From Tolypeutes matacus (taxonomy: Eukaryota > Chordata > Mammalia > Cingulata > Chlamyphoridae): DNA of 64,000 nucleotides. Made by a program: the position numbers and the translations under genes. Shown here one piece after another: positions 44,475-58,502 of this stretch (its first letter is position 1; each line of letters starts with the position of its first letter). The stretch spans positions 3,193,004 to 3,257,003 of the forward strand of contig JAKSZT010000142.1 in NCBI GenBank assembly GCA_026826555.1, in the 5' to 3' direction. The notes under the pieces are model-generated. The model saw nothing but the letters and a program-made list of their open reading frames with translations, was not told where the DNA came from and did not search any database.

Positions 44475-46244
44475 AATTGATTTTTGACAAACTTGTTAAG
44501 CCCATACAGATGGGCCAGAACAGTCTGTTTAACCAATAGTGCAGGGAGAACTGGATAGCCATATCCAAAAGAAAGAAAGAAACCCCCTATCTCACACCTT
44601 ATACAAAAATTATCACAAAATGGATCAAAAACCTAAATATAAAAACAACAACCATAAAACTCCTAGAGAAAATGTAGGAAATCAACTTCAATATCTTCTG
44701 GTAGGCGGTAGTGTCTTAAAACTTACACCCAAACATGAGCAACAAAGGAAAAATAGATAAATGGAACCCTTCAAAATTCAACACTGTTGCACCTCACAGG
44801 ACTTTGTCAAAAAGGTGAAAAGGCAGTCAATTCAATGGGAAAAGTTATTTGGTAATCACATATCTGATAAGGGTTTAATGTCCATGATATACAAGGAGAT
44901 CATAAAACTTAACAATAAAAAGACAAACTCTCTGATTAAAAATTGGGCAAAAGACTTGAAAAGACATTTGACCAAACAAGAAATACAAATGGAGAAGCAC
45001 ATGTAAAAATGTTCAACATCACTAACAATTAGGGGAATGCAAATCAAAACTACAATGAGATATCATTTCACAGCTATTAGACTGCCCGCTATTAAAATGT
45101 CAGAAATCTGTAAATGTTGGAGAGGATGTGGAGCGATAGGAATGCTTATTCACTGTTGGTAGGAATGTATAATGATACAGCCACTGTGGAGGACTGTTTG
45201 GCAGTTCCTAAGGAAATTGAATATCAACTTGCCATGGGACCCAACAATACCATTGCTAGGTATATATCCAGAAGAACTGAGACCAGTGACATGAATAGAC
45301 ATCTGCACATCAATATTCATAGCAGAGTTATTCATGATAGCCAAAAGTTGGAAACAACCCAGGTGTCCATCAATTGATGAATGGATAAACAAATTGTGGA
45401 GGGTACACACAATGGAATATTATGTAGAGAAAAAAGAAATTAAGTTGTGAGAATATGACAACATGGATGAATCTGGAGGACATTATTTCAAGTGAAGAAA
45501 GCAGACACAAAAGGACAAATACTGTATGATTGCCCTATTATGAACTAAATATATATGTGATACATAAATATATTATGGGAAATATGACTATGGATAGAAT
45601 TGCATGTATAAGAACACTTTTCTTTGAAGCTGAACAGATGTAAGTTAATACTACTAAATATTAACATTAGATAAAAAAAAAAATTATACTAAGTGAAGGA
45701 TACCAGACAATGAGTACTACATATTGTATGATTCCATTTATATAAAATGTAAATATAAATCAATTTATAAAGATGAAATCAGATTAATGGTTATGTATGG
45801 CTGTGGGAGGAATGTTAATGGGTATGGAGTCTTTCTTTTTGGAACAATGAAATTGTTCTAAAATTTTTAAGGTCATGAATGTACAATATTGTGAGTATAC
45901 TAAAAGCCATTGATTATATTATACAGTTTGGATAGGTGATATGATGTGTGAATATAACTCAGTAAAACTCCTTAATAAACAAATATATAACTGTGCAAGA
46001 ATAGCCAGAAACAGCAGCTATGTACAGCAGGGGAAACGTGGGAGCTTGAGAGGTGAGGAATTTTCTTGTTTGTTTGATTTTCTGTTTTTTATTTATTATT
46101 TTTATTGAAATAATAAAAATGCTCTAATAATGATTGAAGTGATGAATGTACAACTATGTGATTATACCAAATACCTTTGTTTGTACACTTTGGGTGGATT
46201 ATATGCTTTATTAATGTGTATCAATAAATTTGATTAGTTTTTAA
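44475..46244 (+). pseudogene. L1-BF ORF2 C-terminal end and 3'UTR
   Basis: Resumes with 'ttgatttttgacaaactt'. Frames read HGKLIFN-type antisense on the minus strand and, on the plus strand, [31 protein letters not shown] ORF2 tail (44761-45006) and KEIEYQLAMGPNNTIARYIS (45114-45377). The 3'UTR from about 45540 ends before the exact duplication at 46245-46257. Confidence 0.8.
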
Positions 46245-46257
46245 AAAAGTAAATGGA

Positions 46258-46529
46258 TTCAAAATTTCATTTACAAACTAGGATTTTAAGACTTTAGAAA
46301 AACTCAGGTGCTTTCAAGCATTTGAATGAATGAATAGAGAAAATTTGAAAACTAAATGTTGGTAAAGATAAGTTACACCACTACTAACCAAATACAAGTA
46401 CTGGAAAATGTTGGTTTAAAGCAAGAATCATTATTAGAGTAGAGAAGGTAATTTCATAATGATAAAAATGTCAAAACACAAAGGAAATGTCATAAATCTA
46501 AATCTGATGCATCAAAGGGTTTCTAATAC
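46258..46529. other. Anonymous AT-rich spacer
   Basis: No recognisable gene or repeat between the right end of L1-BF and the ancient L1. Confidence 0.5.
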
Positions 46530-46711
46530 CTGAAAGAAATTATTTAGAATTTGTATCATTTCTTTCTTAAATATTTGGAGTAATTCTCCAGTGAAACCAT
46601 CCAGGATTAGAATTTTCCTTGTTGGAATGTTTAGAACATTGAAAACAAAATCTTAGATAAATATGGGATTATTCTGGTTATATATGTCCTCAGAATGAGT
46701 TTTGGAAATAT

Positions 46712-47157
46712 GTGTGTGTTATGGTTAGGCTAATGTGTCAACTTGGCCAGGTAATTGTGTCCAGGTGTTTGGTCAAGCAAGCACTGGGCTAATTGTAATA
46801 CAAGAGTATTCATGGACTTTGGTCACCAGTGAGTTTACTGCATGAATGGCTGATTACATCTGCATCAATCAGGGAGATTGCATCAGCAATTGTATAAACG
46901 CTTTTATCCAATCAGTGAATGCCTTAAATGGGAAGTGATTTCAACATTCAGAGAGAAATTCCCATCTCGTCTTTGGACAGCCAACTTCTCCCAGAAACTC
47001 AAGACTTTCATTGGAGCCTCTGGTTTGCAGCCTGCCTGCAGTACCTCGACTTGTGCATCCCCATAGTCACGTGAAAGACTATTGTAAAATCTCATATTAT
47101 TGACAGATATCTCCTGTTGATTATGTTTCCTGAGAGAACCCTGACTAATACAGTGTG
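46712..47157 (+). mobile_element. Solo LTR-like element with GTGTG duplication
   Basis: GTGTG flanks both sides (46712-46716, 47153-47157). The unit (46717-47152, 436 bp) runs TGTTATGGTTAGGC to CTGACTAATACA. The GACTAATACA end is the same as in the ERVL-like LTRs above. It interrupts the ancient L1, whose sequence resumes in register. The orientation is set by the TG...GACTAATACA order. Confidence 0.6.
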
Positions 47158-48335
47158 CTTCAATAAATTTGTTCATTTTATTTAAGTTATGGAATCTATA
47201 GACATAGAGTTCAAAATAATAAAATATATTACCTTTTTAACATTTGTGATATTCATATTGATGGCTTCTTTCATTCCAGATAATCTCAAACTCTCTCTTT
47301 TGCGGTGTGCAAACTATCTGTCCCTCTTTCTTTTCTCTCTTTTTCAGCTCAATCAAGTAACAAGTTTATACTTTTATTGTTCTTTGCAAAAAATAGCTTT
47401 TAATTTCATCGATATTCTCTATTTTTTGCCTGTTTTCAATTGCATTGCTCTCTGCTCTGATTTTTATTATTTCCTTCATTCTGTTTGTGATGTTTAATTT
47501 GCTTTATTTTCCTAGTGTTTTTTTAAAGGCAGATGCCTAAATTAACAATTTAACATTTTTCTTTATTTCCAATTAGAATATTTAATGCTATACATTTTTC
47601 AGTAAACACTTATTTAGGTACATTTCCAAAATTTATATATGTTGTATTTTATTTTAGCTTGTTCAAGAAAGCTTATCTTTTCCTTCATACTTCCTCATGG
47701 AACATGGGTTATAAATAATTTTTTTAAAATTTACAAATATTGGAGGATTTTACAGATATATTTTAGCTATTGATTTCAGTTTAATTTCCTTATATTCAGA
47801 GATCTTACTTTGTATGGCTTTTGTTCTTTTAAATATGTTAAAGTTTGTGTTACATCCTAGAATGTCATCTATTTGGTGAAAGTTACATATGCTTTTGAGA
47901 AGAAGGTATATTCTTCTGTTGAAGGGATCTTTTATAAGTATTATTTAAGAATACTTGGTTGATAGTGTTGTTAAGTTCATTTATAGCTCTACAATCATTA
48001 TGTTTACTGAGAGAGGAGTGTTGAAGTCCCCAACTAAATTTATCAATTTGTCTATTTCTATCAGTTTTTGCTTCATATATGTTGAAGCTCTCTTCTTACA
48101 TGCAAATATGTAGATTGTTCGGTCTTATGGAGAATTGACCCCTATCATTGTGTAATGTTTCTATTTATCCCTGGTAATATTACTTGTTCTAATATAAATA
48201 TAGCCACTCCAATGTTCTTTTTATTAGTGTTTCCATGGTTCATCTTCCCCTATTTTATACTTTTAAAGTATCTCTATATTTTTATTAAGTAGATACTGGT
48301 AGATAGCATATTATATGGTCTTTCTTACCTCATAA

Positions 48336-49875
48336 TTTCTGTTTTAGAAAAAATTTTACGTTTATGAAAATTGAGAAAATATACAGAAAATAGTGCAGAG
48401 AGTCCCCATGTACCCACTCACCCATTTCCCTTATTATAAGCATTACTATGGTATGTTTGTTAAAATTAATGAACCAATATTGATATATTATTGTGAACTA
48501 AAGTCCACATTATATTCAGATTTCCTTAGATTTTTGCCTAATATCTTTTTTCTATTGCAAGTATCCACACAAGATACCACATTACATTTGTTTGTCATGT
48601 CCTTTTGGACTCCTCTTAGCTGTGACAGCTTCTCAGAGTTAGCCCTTGTTTTTGATGACCTTGAAAGTATGGGGGAGTACCAGCCAAGTATTTTATAAGA
48701 TGCCCCTCTCCTGGAATCTGTCTAATATGTTTGTCATGATTGGACTGAGGTTATGAATTTTGGGGAAGAAGATTACGGAGGTAAAGTGCCATCTTCATCA
48801 TTTTATATCAAGGACACATAATATCAACATGATTTAACATATTTATATTGACCTTATTATCTGATTGAAGTAGTGTTGTCAGATTTTTCCACTATGTAGT
48901 TACTCTTTTACTCAATGCCCCCCCCTTTCATCCAAACTCTTTGGAAGTAAATCACTATGCTCAGCCCACATTTAACTTTGGGGATACATGCTCCCCATAC
49001 ACGAGGCTGGAGTAGGTACATAAATTATTCTTCTGGAAAGGAGATTTGTCTCTCTGCCCAATCCCATTTATTTAATCATTTATTTATATCAGTATGGATT
49101 CATGGATATTGATTTTATACTTTGTGCTATAATCCAACACTATTCAGTTTGTTGTTCAAATTGTTCCAGTTTTGTCCATTGAGGGTTCTTTCAGACTCCT
49201 GTGTTCCTTTGACATAATCACACCTCATCCTTGCATCAATGTAGGGATGTGGGGAGCTTTGGTTTTATTTTGTTTGTTTGTTTGTAGTACCCCCTTGCAT
49301 TCTAGCACTACAAGATTCTCCAGGCTCATCTTGTGTATTTCCTGTACCCATACTATTAGTCATTCGTCCAAGGAGCTCTGGGTACTAAGTATGCTCACTA
49401 CTATTAGGAGCCATTGCCTCTAGGCTCTCTCAACTGGAAGAACATGAAATATCCATGTGTATACTAACCCATGTATATATACATACATATAGCTATATCT
49501 ACATGTAACCATGTGTATCTATGTTAAGTTAAACATGAGTTAATACCAATACATCTAACTCTAATCAATTACGATTATGATCAGTCTAGCCTCCTCCACT
49601 TGCTTATTTGTAAATTCCCACTCCAACAATGAGAAATCCAGCATTCACTTAACTGTTCAATTCCAGCGTAAATGTGTAAAAGTATCAAAATTGTTAACCT
49701 GCACCTTTTTGAGAAATACACTTTACCAACGAGAATACAATACTTAGTTGAAGCCTCTATAATTTTACAGAATCCAGGCATTTCCGAAGTCAATTAGACC
49801 TGCACATTTTCCACTCAACCCCTTCATGAGGCTATTTCATACACTGGTAAAACTGTTAGATTCTCTAGGGTCCTT
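48336..49875 (-). repeat. Ancient L1 3'UTR fragment inserted in older L1
   Basis: Reverse complement of an L1M-type 3'UTR: 'gtgcagagagtccccatgta', 'aattaatgaaccaatattga', 'gacagcttctcagagttag', 'tttatttatatcagtatgga', 'actacaagattctccaggct'. The older L1 breaks before it and resumes after it. The ORF-like frames at 48393-48698 and 49172-49423 are by-products. Confidence 0.6.
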
Positions 49876-51750
49876 TTTTCTTAATCAAACTGGCAATCTT
49901 GGGTTTACTTGGTGTGTTTATTCCATTTGCATTTAATATGATCATTATTAATCTGAGTAGGTTAAAACTTATTGTCAGCTGTTTTCTATTTGTTGTTTTC
50001 CCCCACTTTTTTCTGCTTTACTTCATCACTATTTAAATTTATAATCATGATTACATTTTCTACAGTATTGGCTTGTTATCTTAATAAGTTAGTGGCTGCC
50101 CTAAATTTTACATTATTCCTTTTTAATCAATCACAGTCTACTTAAAAACAACATTTTGCTGTTTTCTCTGTAGATTAAAGACCTTATATTAGTACACCTC
50201 TATAATTTTTTCTGTTGTTGTCATACATTTTACTTTTACCTTTGCAATAAACACACAATACATTGCTACTATTTTTTTTCCTTTGGACAGTTATATTATA
50301 GATCAGTTCAAAGTAAAAAAATATGAATTTCATAATTATCATTTCCAGCACTCTTCATTTCTTTGTGTAGATCTCTGTTTCTTTCTGGTATTAATGTACT
50401 CTGCCTGAAGATATTACTTTAACATTTCTTTTAGAGCAGGCCTTCTGGCAATACATTTTCTCATTTTTACTTGTGTAAGAAAGTACTTATTTCTCCTTGA
50501 CTTATGAAAGAAATTTTGCTTGATATAGAATTCTGTGTAGACATATTTTTTTGCTTCCAGTGTTTGAATATTTCACTCCATTGTCTTTTGGCTTGTATAA
50601 TCATCTGTAATTCCTTGTTCATATATATGTAATGAGAATTTTTTCTTCTGTCTAGTTTTGAGAGTTTCTTTTTCTTTTGGTTTGCATCAGTTTAATAAGA
50701 TATGCCTAGAAGTTGTTTGTATGTTTGTATTTATCCTCCTTTTTTGTTTGTTTTTACCTGACTGTTTGAATTTCTGATTTACTGTACATCTTTAATTTTT
50801 AAAAATTCACAATTATTTCTTCAAACATTCTTCTTTCCTGTACTCTCTCTGTATTCTCTTTTGGGATTCCAGTTATACATATAGAGCTCTTGAATACTTT
50901 GACTAGCCTTTTTTCACTGTTTTATCTATTTCTGCCTAAATATGAGGAATTTCTATTGATCCATGTTCATAATTATCGACTCTTTCTTCAATTGTGTTAA
51001 ATCTAATGGGCCTGTCAAAGGCATTTTTAGTCTGTAACTGTGGTTTTTAATTTCTAATAGTTCCATTTTGATTTTTTCTTAGCACTTCCTTTTTTCTGCT
51101 GAAAGTACTCATTATGTCCTATCTGTTCAACTTCTTCATTAGAACCTTAACTATATTATTAAGATTGTTTTTCAAATTCCCTGTCTAATAATTTCAACAC
51201 CTGTGCCAGAGCTGTGTCTAGTTCTCTTGATTGCCTTGCCTCTTTTTTCCTACTTTTGTATTGGCTTGCATATGCCTCATAAAATTTTCTTGAAAGCTGA
51301 AAGCCTCATGTAGGACAGTAGAGAATGAGGTAAATACATTTTATGGCTGGAAATGGGTAAGACCTTTCCTTCAAGTAGGCCTTTAGTGCAGAATTTGTGT
51401 CATTGTAGTCAGGGTATGAGCAGGTTTTGAGTTTGTCCTTATTATATCAGTGCTTCACAGAGTTCATACCCTTCCAACAATACCTTGTGTTTTAGGTAAA
51501 GTATTATTTGTTGGTAGATTTTATATAATGCTTACATCAACCTCAGCTTTAGGTCTCCACTTTGAATTATTCTTTAGAGAGGGTCTCTCAATATTTCACC
51601 AATACTTGTTACTCAGTGGTTTTTAGTTTGTTGTTGAGTGGCAGGTGGTTGTTCTATGTTGTTCTGATACAACCTCAGTCTTATACAGATACTGCGTCCC
51701 TGGGTCTTAAGAATGCAACTTTCTTAGTCCTTTTGTCCCTCTCTTTTTGA

Positions 51751-52939
51751 ATTTTTAAATCAAACATTAGTTAATGATTAATAAGTGAAAATTACAAGTC
51801 AAATTTGAATAAAATGAATAAAATAATGGAAGCAAAAATATGGTTATGTTATAAATATTCAAATCATGTTTATAGAATTATACATAATTTTTACTTGTAG
51901 GCCTTTATGACTAAAAAAACAAACGTCTACAGTAATAGATATATTGTTTCATTAATTACTTCATAAATTTGTGTGAGAAATTCCTATATTCTGTATTTCC
52001 TTTGAGAAACAAATGTTTGCTTTTTGCTTTTATATTAGCATTTTCTCTTTTTCTTTTATATGTTCAAATTCTGTAATGAAATTATCTTTCTTTTCACATG
52101 ATTTTTATACATTCTTCTATTTTCTTGAGCATTTAGTCATAATTACTTAAATTCCATTATTTTATAACTCATATTTCTGAATATCTGTACTTACTTCTAT
52201 TATGTCTTTTCTTTTTTATTGTTCTGTGATCTTCCCTCTTGATTGTTGAATACATTTTATTTTTATGAACCATTAGAATATATTTTCTTCCTCTAGGGAG
52301 CATTTCTTCTTTCCTCTTCTTGACAGATAGTGAAGCCTGATTACCTTTAATGGAAACAGAGATTTAACTTCATCATGGCTAAAGATAGACTCTTAGGAAA
52401 AGTGTAAGTGATACCACCTAAGCTTAACGTTCTTTGAAAGTTTTTACTTAAAATTAATTTTTAATTAAATACAAAGACTATTCAGATTTCTGATTTTTTC
52501 TTTAGTGAGGTTTGTTAGTTTGTATCATTCAGGAAATTTGTCTATTTAACCTAAATTTTGAAATTCATTGCCATAATGTTATTCCTAGTGCTCCCTTGTT
52601 ACCCTTTAATATGTGCAGAATCTATAGTATCATCACCTCTTAGTTCGGAATACTGGTCTTTTCTTGTGTCTCTCTTTTTTTTCTGGTCATTTGGCAAACA
52701 GAAGCAACTGGAAAAATTTTAGAAATGAGATTTCAATGTATTGCTATTTAACATTTAAATATGTTCATAGAAACGTTTACAACTAATAATTCTAATAAGA
52801 CAAATTATGTCAAGGACAAAGATCATATTAAGTATAGCAAGGAAAGTAAGAAATAGGTAATATTGCAACTGACAAAATATTTGCAGTGTTTATGCAGGTA
52901 ACAGAACTTTATTGTGGATCATAAAAGAAAAATACTTAA
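51751..52939. other. AT-rich DNA, no gene
   Basis: Nothing recognised with confidence. Parts may be further decayed L1 leader. Confidence 0.4.
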
Positions 52940-53300
52940 AGAGACAAAATTCTTTTGGATAAAAAATCAATTTTTTAAAGATGCGAATTTTTCCTATTGT
53001 AATTTCAATGTTGTGATAATCAAAATCCCAATGAGATTTATTTTAACTTTAGAAAATATTTCTAATTCATTTAGAGAAAATAATATAGAAATAGCTACAA
53101 AAACTTTCAATGAATAAATCAATTAGGAGGACTTGCCCTACTGGACATTAAAATGTACTATAAAATATGAGTAAAGATTTTTAAAAATGTGGTACTTCCT
53201 CAAAACATTATTAGACAAAACAAGGAAGAAAACAGATAGACTTGAAGAAGAGCCTGATCTATCTGTAAATTTAATAAACAATAAAAGGAAGGAATAAGAA
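52940..53300 (+). repeat. Decayed L1 ORF2 fragment
   Basis: 'aatcaaaatcccaatgagat', then 'ttaggaggacttgccctact' and 'agagcctgatctatctgtaa' follow the order of L1 ORF2 downstream of the RT thumb ('ccaatcaaaatcccaacagg', 'ggaggacttacactacctga'). Short and strongly mutated. Confidence 0.5.
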
Positions 53301-56300
53301 TTCTTGGTGGGAAGAATTATTATTTAAGTACAATAATGAAAAATTAACTCAAATCACTTAGCCGATAAATTTCTGACAGTTTAGAATTTAAATGTGAAAA
53401 AATTTCACTTATAATAAAATGAAGAATTAAAATAGTCCAAAATTAATATTTATATTTTGCCTGACTATAACAATTATCAATACTATTTCAAAAGATAACC
53501 TGCAGCAAAAAATAAACACCTTACCTACAAAAGTCCCATAATTCACATCTAATGCTATCTTTCCACACCCTCTTGAGTATTGATTGTTTTCTTCAAACTG
53601 TTGCATATTTGGTGGTGAAAAATGTGTCTCATTTTCTCTAATGGCAGAAGGGATATTTTAACAATCTTTGTTCTTCATTATTGCCAGTATCTAAGGAACC
53701 TTATTACAATCACAATACATTATTTCTTTTATGCCTTCTTTTGGATGATGTATTGAATGCTGTTGTGTTTTCTCTTTCAAAGTCCAGAGTAGAAAAAGAA
53801 TTGTTGAATGATGAAGATTAGAAATGTAGGGATTCATGATGGTTATTACTTCCCAAGTCCACAAACAAACCAGTAGGTTATACATCCCTGATTTATGTTA
53901 CTTTATTTATTTACTACACTTGATCAGACTATTTGCATTTAGAATGTTAAATGTATTTTTTGCCCATAAGTAAAAAAATACTATTTCCCAAAATTTGAAC
54001 TGAGCACAGTGCTGAGAAAGGGAACCATTAAACTGGGAAGAATTTGATTTTGTTAGAATCAGAAAAATATGAAAATCACTGTACTGATGTATATTGGGAG
54101 TTAGGAAAATAATCCAGTCATCCTGGCTATAAAACTCATTCTTAGAGAAAAGGGAAACAGATATGCTTGCATTTCTGGCAATATTGATTAGTCTGAATGA
54201 TTTTTATTCTTTGAGTGGAAAACATACAGAAAGTTGATTACTTGCTTTTAGGGATATACGGATATGCTTAATTTTACTTTATATTTTTTTGTGCAGTACC
54301 AGTGATTGAACCGGATATGCTTATTTTTTAAAGTAATAAATAATAGTCAAGGTTACATGGCTTGTTCAATCATAGCATGCTACTACTCATCAAATATTGA
54401 TGCTATCATTATATCTTTTAAGAATTATGGAGAGAAATGTGAAGAAATATAATTTCCATAAGACAACAATCTAAAAATTACAAATATTTAAACACTAATT
54501 GAGCTATATACTTGAGAAAAATCACCTTGTCTGAGACTCTATCTTTGCCATGTCCATGTTTCCTGAAAATCTACATATTTGCATACTTTGTAGAAACACT
54601 GAAGTTCTGAAGGATGTAGTTGAGCATCATTGCCTTACTCTAAGATCACAATTCATAATGAAGGCATGAAGATTCATTGCTGTGAGAAAATTGTGAAAGA
54701 TTTCCATTTATAAATTCTATTATATTGTGAAAAAAAAAGTAGTGTTCATGCTACTTGGAATCATGATGTCAAAAATAATGGTTAGAATATGAGCCAGTTA
54801 TGATAAAAATGTTTGCATTAGTAGTATAACCATGCATAGAAAGGTGCATAAATTTTAAAGTTCATTATGATTTGCTAGAGATACTGTATTTCTAAAAAAT
54901 GAAACTGTGTGATGGAAAGATTAAGATGTACATATTAAAGTCACATATATCTGATTTTGTTCCTTGGTAAACTGCATTAGGTCTGGGTCCATGGCTCTCA
55001 TAAAGGCAAGAAAAAGACTGGAGGTGAACAATGAGCCTGGAATAAGACTTGGAAAACAGACCTACATTCAAACGGGGAGAACTCTGAACCATGTGAGTTT
55101 ATATAGATCATGCACTAAACCAAATACCCTTTAGATGTAAGTACTTTTAAAATTTCATTTAGATTAGCTAATTCCACCTCAGACAATAACAAAATATCTA
55201 TGACATATCCATCATTGGGAAAGAAAAAGGTTTGATGAAACTTACAGAAAATCATGATGAGGAAATAGATCAAAAGAGGACAAGTTTACTAATACAAAGA
55301 CACTGTAAAATCAATACTTCCTTGACTTTGTTTGTTGTTGCTGTTAGATCAACAGTAGTTAAAATAATCCCCTCACTCTTTCCACATCTTTGAGGGAGAA
55401 ATGTTGAACAAGAGTAAAGTGGTCAACTTCACCAGGTCCTGGTCTCAGTAATAGAGATCTTGGTATTTCTATGCACTCATTTACTGTGAACACCTGTGCA
55501 TTTGAATATGGAACCATATTTACCATATATTTATATACTCTTTTCTATGTAATCTTTTTCATATGGTTAAAGATATTAAAGAAATATAGAGGAGTTACAT
55601 TTAAGAATCAATAAAAAAGAGAAAAACATTTTTCTAGCAAAGGAATTCACCAGCTAGTATTTACTTTCACTCAGTCTTTTAGTATAGTGCTTTATTTTAA
55701 CCATAAAAGTCAATACCAGGTTTTGCCTCCATAATCTTCTATTTCTATTGCTAGGTGGTACCTTATGAAGTTTTACATTTTAGCAAAGGACTTAGTGAAA
55801 TTCTATATTCTCACAATGGTTGATTATTAAACTCCACTAATATTACCACTAATGAATTAAGAGCATTACACTGTTGAAGACTACCTCCTCCCACCTCTCT
55901 CTCTTCCTCTTTTTCTCTTACCCTTCTATCTATCGTCTCTGTCAGGAAAAGCCCTTTATATGGTTTTACTCATTTTTAAAGGAAAACTTCTATGAATTTC
56001 CTCATAAGCCTTGATTGGTGTCAACACTTCTTATTTTAATTTTACTTGACTAAAACTATTCAATTATCAAATTAATTATAAATCATCATATATATAAAAT
56101 CAAGGTAATAGAATTATAGTTTTTCCAAACTATCATGTGAAATAGGTTCATTTTCTATCAGTGTGCTCACCTTCCACCAACCAAACTGCTTTAGTGATTT
56201 CTAGAGAAAACACTCTGGAAAACATCCCAGAGAAAGTTCACATGGCTGATACATTTAGTGAATTCACAATCCACTTAAATAATGAGAGTGCAAGTCCTTG

Positions 56301-58335
56301 CTCTGAAATTTAGGGAAAAACAACAGGCTTATTTTATTAATTCCCTCTGGTGGTTGATCACCTGTCTGCATCTTCTGTAGGTTTTCGGCCATTTTTTTTT
56401 TTTAACTGCAAATTAAATGTATATTCCTGGAGGTGAAAAAGATAACCCATATATGATCAGAATCTCTCTGTGCCTACATTTCATTGAAGCGTACACTTCT
56501 CTGCTACAACTGGTAGGAAAAATAGCAGTATTAACAGGTTGTAAATGTATAATTTATTAAAAGATGAGATATTTTATATAAAACTTGTACTGAATGTGAA
56601 ATATATTATTTTGATCATGAAGGCAACAGTGTACAAATGATTTGGGTCAACTATCATCTGGACAAAGACTTTTAGTTACAGAAGAAGCAGAGAGTTCACT
56701 CTGTGGCTGATAAATACCTTCACATTCCTCACCAGAACTGTCAGTTTTATGGATTAATCTTGAGTTTTGGAATATAAATGGGATTAGTTTAATCCACAGA
56801 ACATAAAAAAGAAATAGTTTAAAAGGTAAATTAGTGGAGAAATTAAGTTTTTCCTTGGCTAAGTTTAGAATCTATAACAAGTCTAGAATCTTCTAATAAA
56901 CTTCTAATAAAATACCAGATCAAAAAAATAATAAATACTGATTTATGTTAATACTCAATGCAGGTATTTTATTTTTATTTCTCTACATTGAGTACTTATT
57001 TTAATTCAGAAAACCTTTCTGCATGCCAAGTGGGATAAATTATTTCTTTCAATTAATTTCTTTTTACTTTCCCCTCAAGTACAATACTTATTTTCTTAAC
57101 TCAATATATGACCTCTTACTGAACACAACTAACTAATTATATTCATTTTTGACAATTTTACAAACCAAGGACTATTCCTTATTTTTCTAAACACAATGGC
57201 TCTTTCTACCTCCATCTAAAACAATTTCCTTAATATTTTTATTTGATCAATATATTTTAAAAAGCCCTCTCTCCACTTAAGAATATTAAAACTCTATCAA
57301 GTATTAAAGTATATTATTTTAATTAGGAAGATAACTATAGTATTTATTTTGGCAACCAATTTGATTTTTCACTTTCCAAAATTTTCTTTGGTGATAGGTG
57401 AACATTTTTTGTAGATTGTCTAATCCATACTTGGTTTTATGCTTTTATGAAAAGAAAATAACAAAAAATCATGAACACTAGAAATGATGCAACCCCAGTT
57501 CTTATCAAAACAACTGTCAGTTACAATTTTCATATTCATTAACTGTTCTATTTAAGGGCTTTTGTGGAAATGTAATGAAATGACTCTCACACTCAAAACT
57601 GACCACACCACCTCACTTTTTTATTCCACCCAAGGAAATAACCACAGTTGAAAGGAGTGGAGTATTTTTACATCTTTTAGCCACATGAATGGCATTGAAA
57701 TAGCTAAGCTTCCCCATTGGCAGAACATTTATTTGATCTTAGACAGTTCTTGCTTGAGAGATACCAAAACCAGGTTGAGCCAATTTTATTCCTTTATTTT
57801 TCATTCCTTTTCAGTTCACCCTTATTTGCACAATATATACTATCAAATATTTAAGTTTTCCCTTTGAGGGTGAACTGTGGCTTAAATTATAAAGACTGCT
57901 TTTCTTCTTCTTATTATAACTTATATTTAGATATATATGAGTTAAAATGATGTTTTTCAGATATTTATCCTGAAATTACTATATTCAAATTGTTATAATT
58001 AATTACTCCATCTATCATAACAGATTTAAGTCCACATATACATAGATTTAGCTATTTTTAATAAACACGCTTTTTTTATTTAGTTTTTATTTTATCAAAT
58101 GTGATCAAATTACAACTATTGTTCTATAACTTGTTTCCTTCCTATATCATTGTGTCTTGAGATATTTTAATATTTGTATATACATTTTTTTAGTCCCTTA
58201 AATTTCTGTAAGTTAATCAATAGAAGAGATAACATATTAATCAGGGCAAAATCCCCCTTTTCGTACATGTAGATTGTTTTCAGTTTTTTTTTTTTCCTGT
58301 GACATCTTTACACATATATCTTGTACCCAAGTATT
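53301..58335. other. 5 kb of anonymous AT-rich intergenic DNA
   Basis: No ORF above about 66 codons, no RNA gene, and no repeat that I can name. Homopolymer runs occur (for example T-run 56391-56403). Confidence 0.5.
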
Positions 58336-58500
58336 TCCTTTGGATTGGCATAAACTGTGTGTCTGAAAACAACAGAATTTTTTGTCCACACTTCTAAAGA
58401 TTAGAAGTTTGAAATTAAAATGTGGATGTGGCCGTGCTTCCTTCTCAGTCTGTAAGGAAAAATCTGTTTCTGGCTTCTGGCAATGGCTTGCAGGCATTCT
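58336..58500. repeat. Fragment resembling a dispersed mammalian repeat
   Basis: 'ctaaagattagaagtttgaa', 'gtggccgtgcttccttctca', 'ctggcttctggcaatggctt' resemble, in order, a segment common in older LTR/MaLR-type repeats. The family is not certain. Confidence 0.35.
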
Positions 58501-58502
58501 TT

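Larger units (their letters stand above)
24094..46244 (+). mobile_element. L1-BF: outer L1 of a four-layer nest
   Basis: L1-BF is represented by 24094-27710 and 44475-46244. Its 5'UTR is short (24094-24783); ORF1 starts at 24784, ORF2 at 25838, and the 3'UTR ends at 46244. The 3'UTR ('ttctttgaagctgaacagat', 'gtatgattccatttatataa') is a different type from that of L1-A. ORF2 has lost its RT core near 27258. The element was then opened by minus-strand L1-C. Exact 13-bp duplications at both ends support the reconstruction. Confidence 0.8.
46530..51750 (-). repeat. Ancient minus-strand L1 (L1M-type), fragmented
   Basis: About 46530-46711 and 47158-48335 read as reverse complement of L1 ORF2 ('accatccaggattagaattt', 'caaaaaatagcttttaattt', 'ttctgctctgatttttattatt'). 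About 49880-51300 continues with earlier ORF2/ORF1 sequence ('ggtgtgtttattccatttgc', 'tccattgtcttttggcttg'). Between them lies a separate old L1 3'UTR (48336-49875). A solo LTR interrupts at 46717-47152. Too decayed for ORFs; the subfamily needs a library search. Confidence 0.6.
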
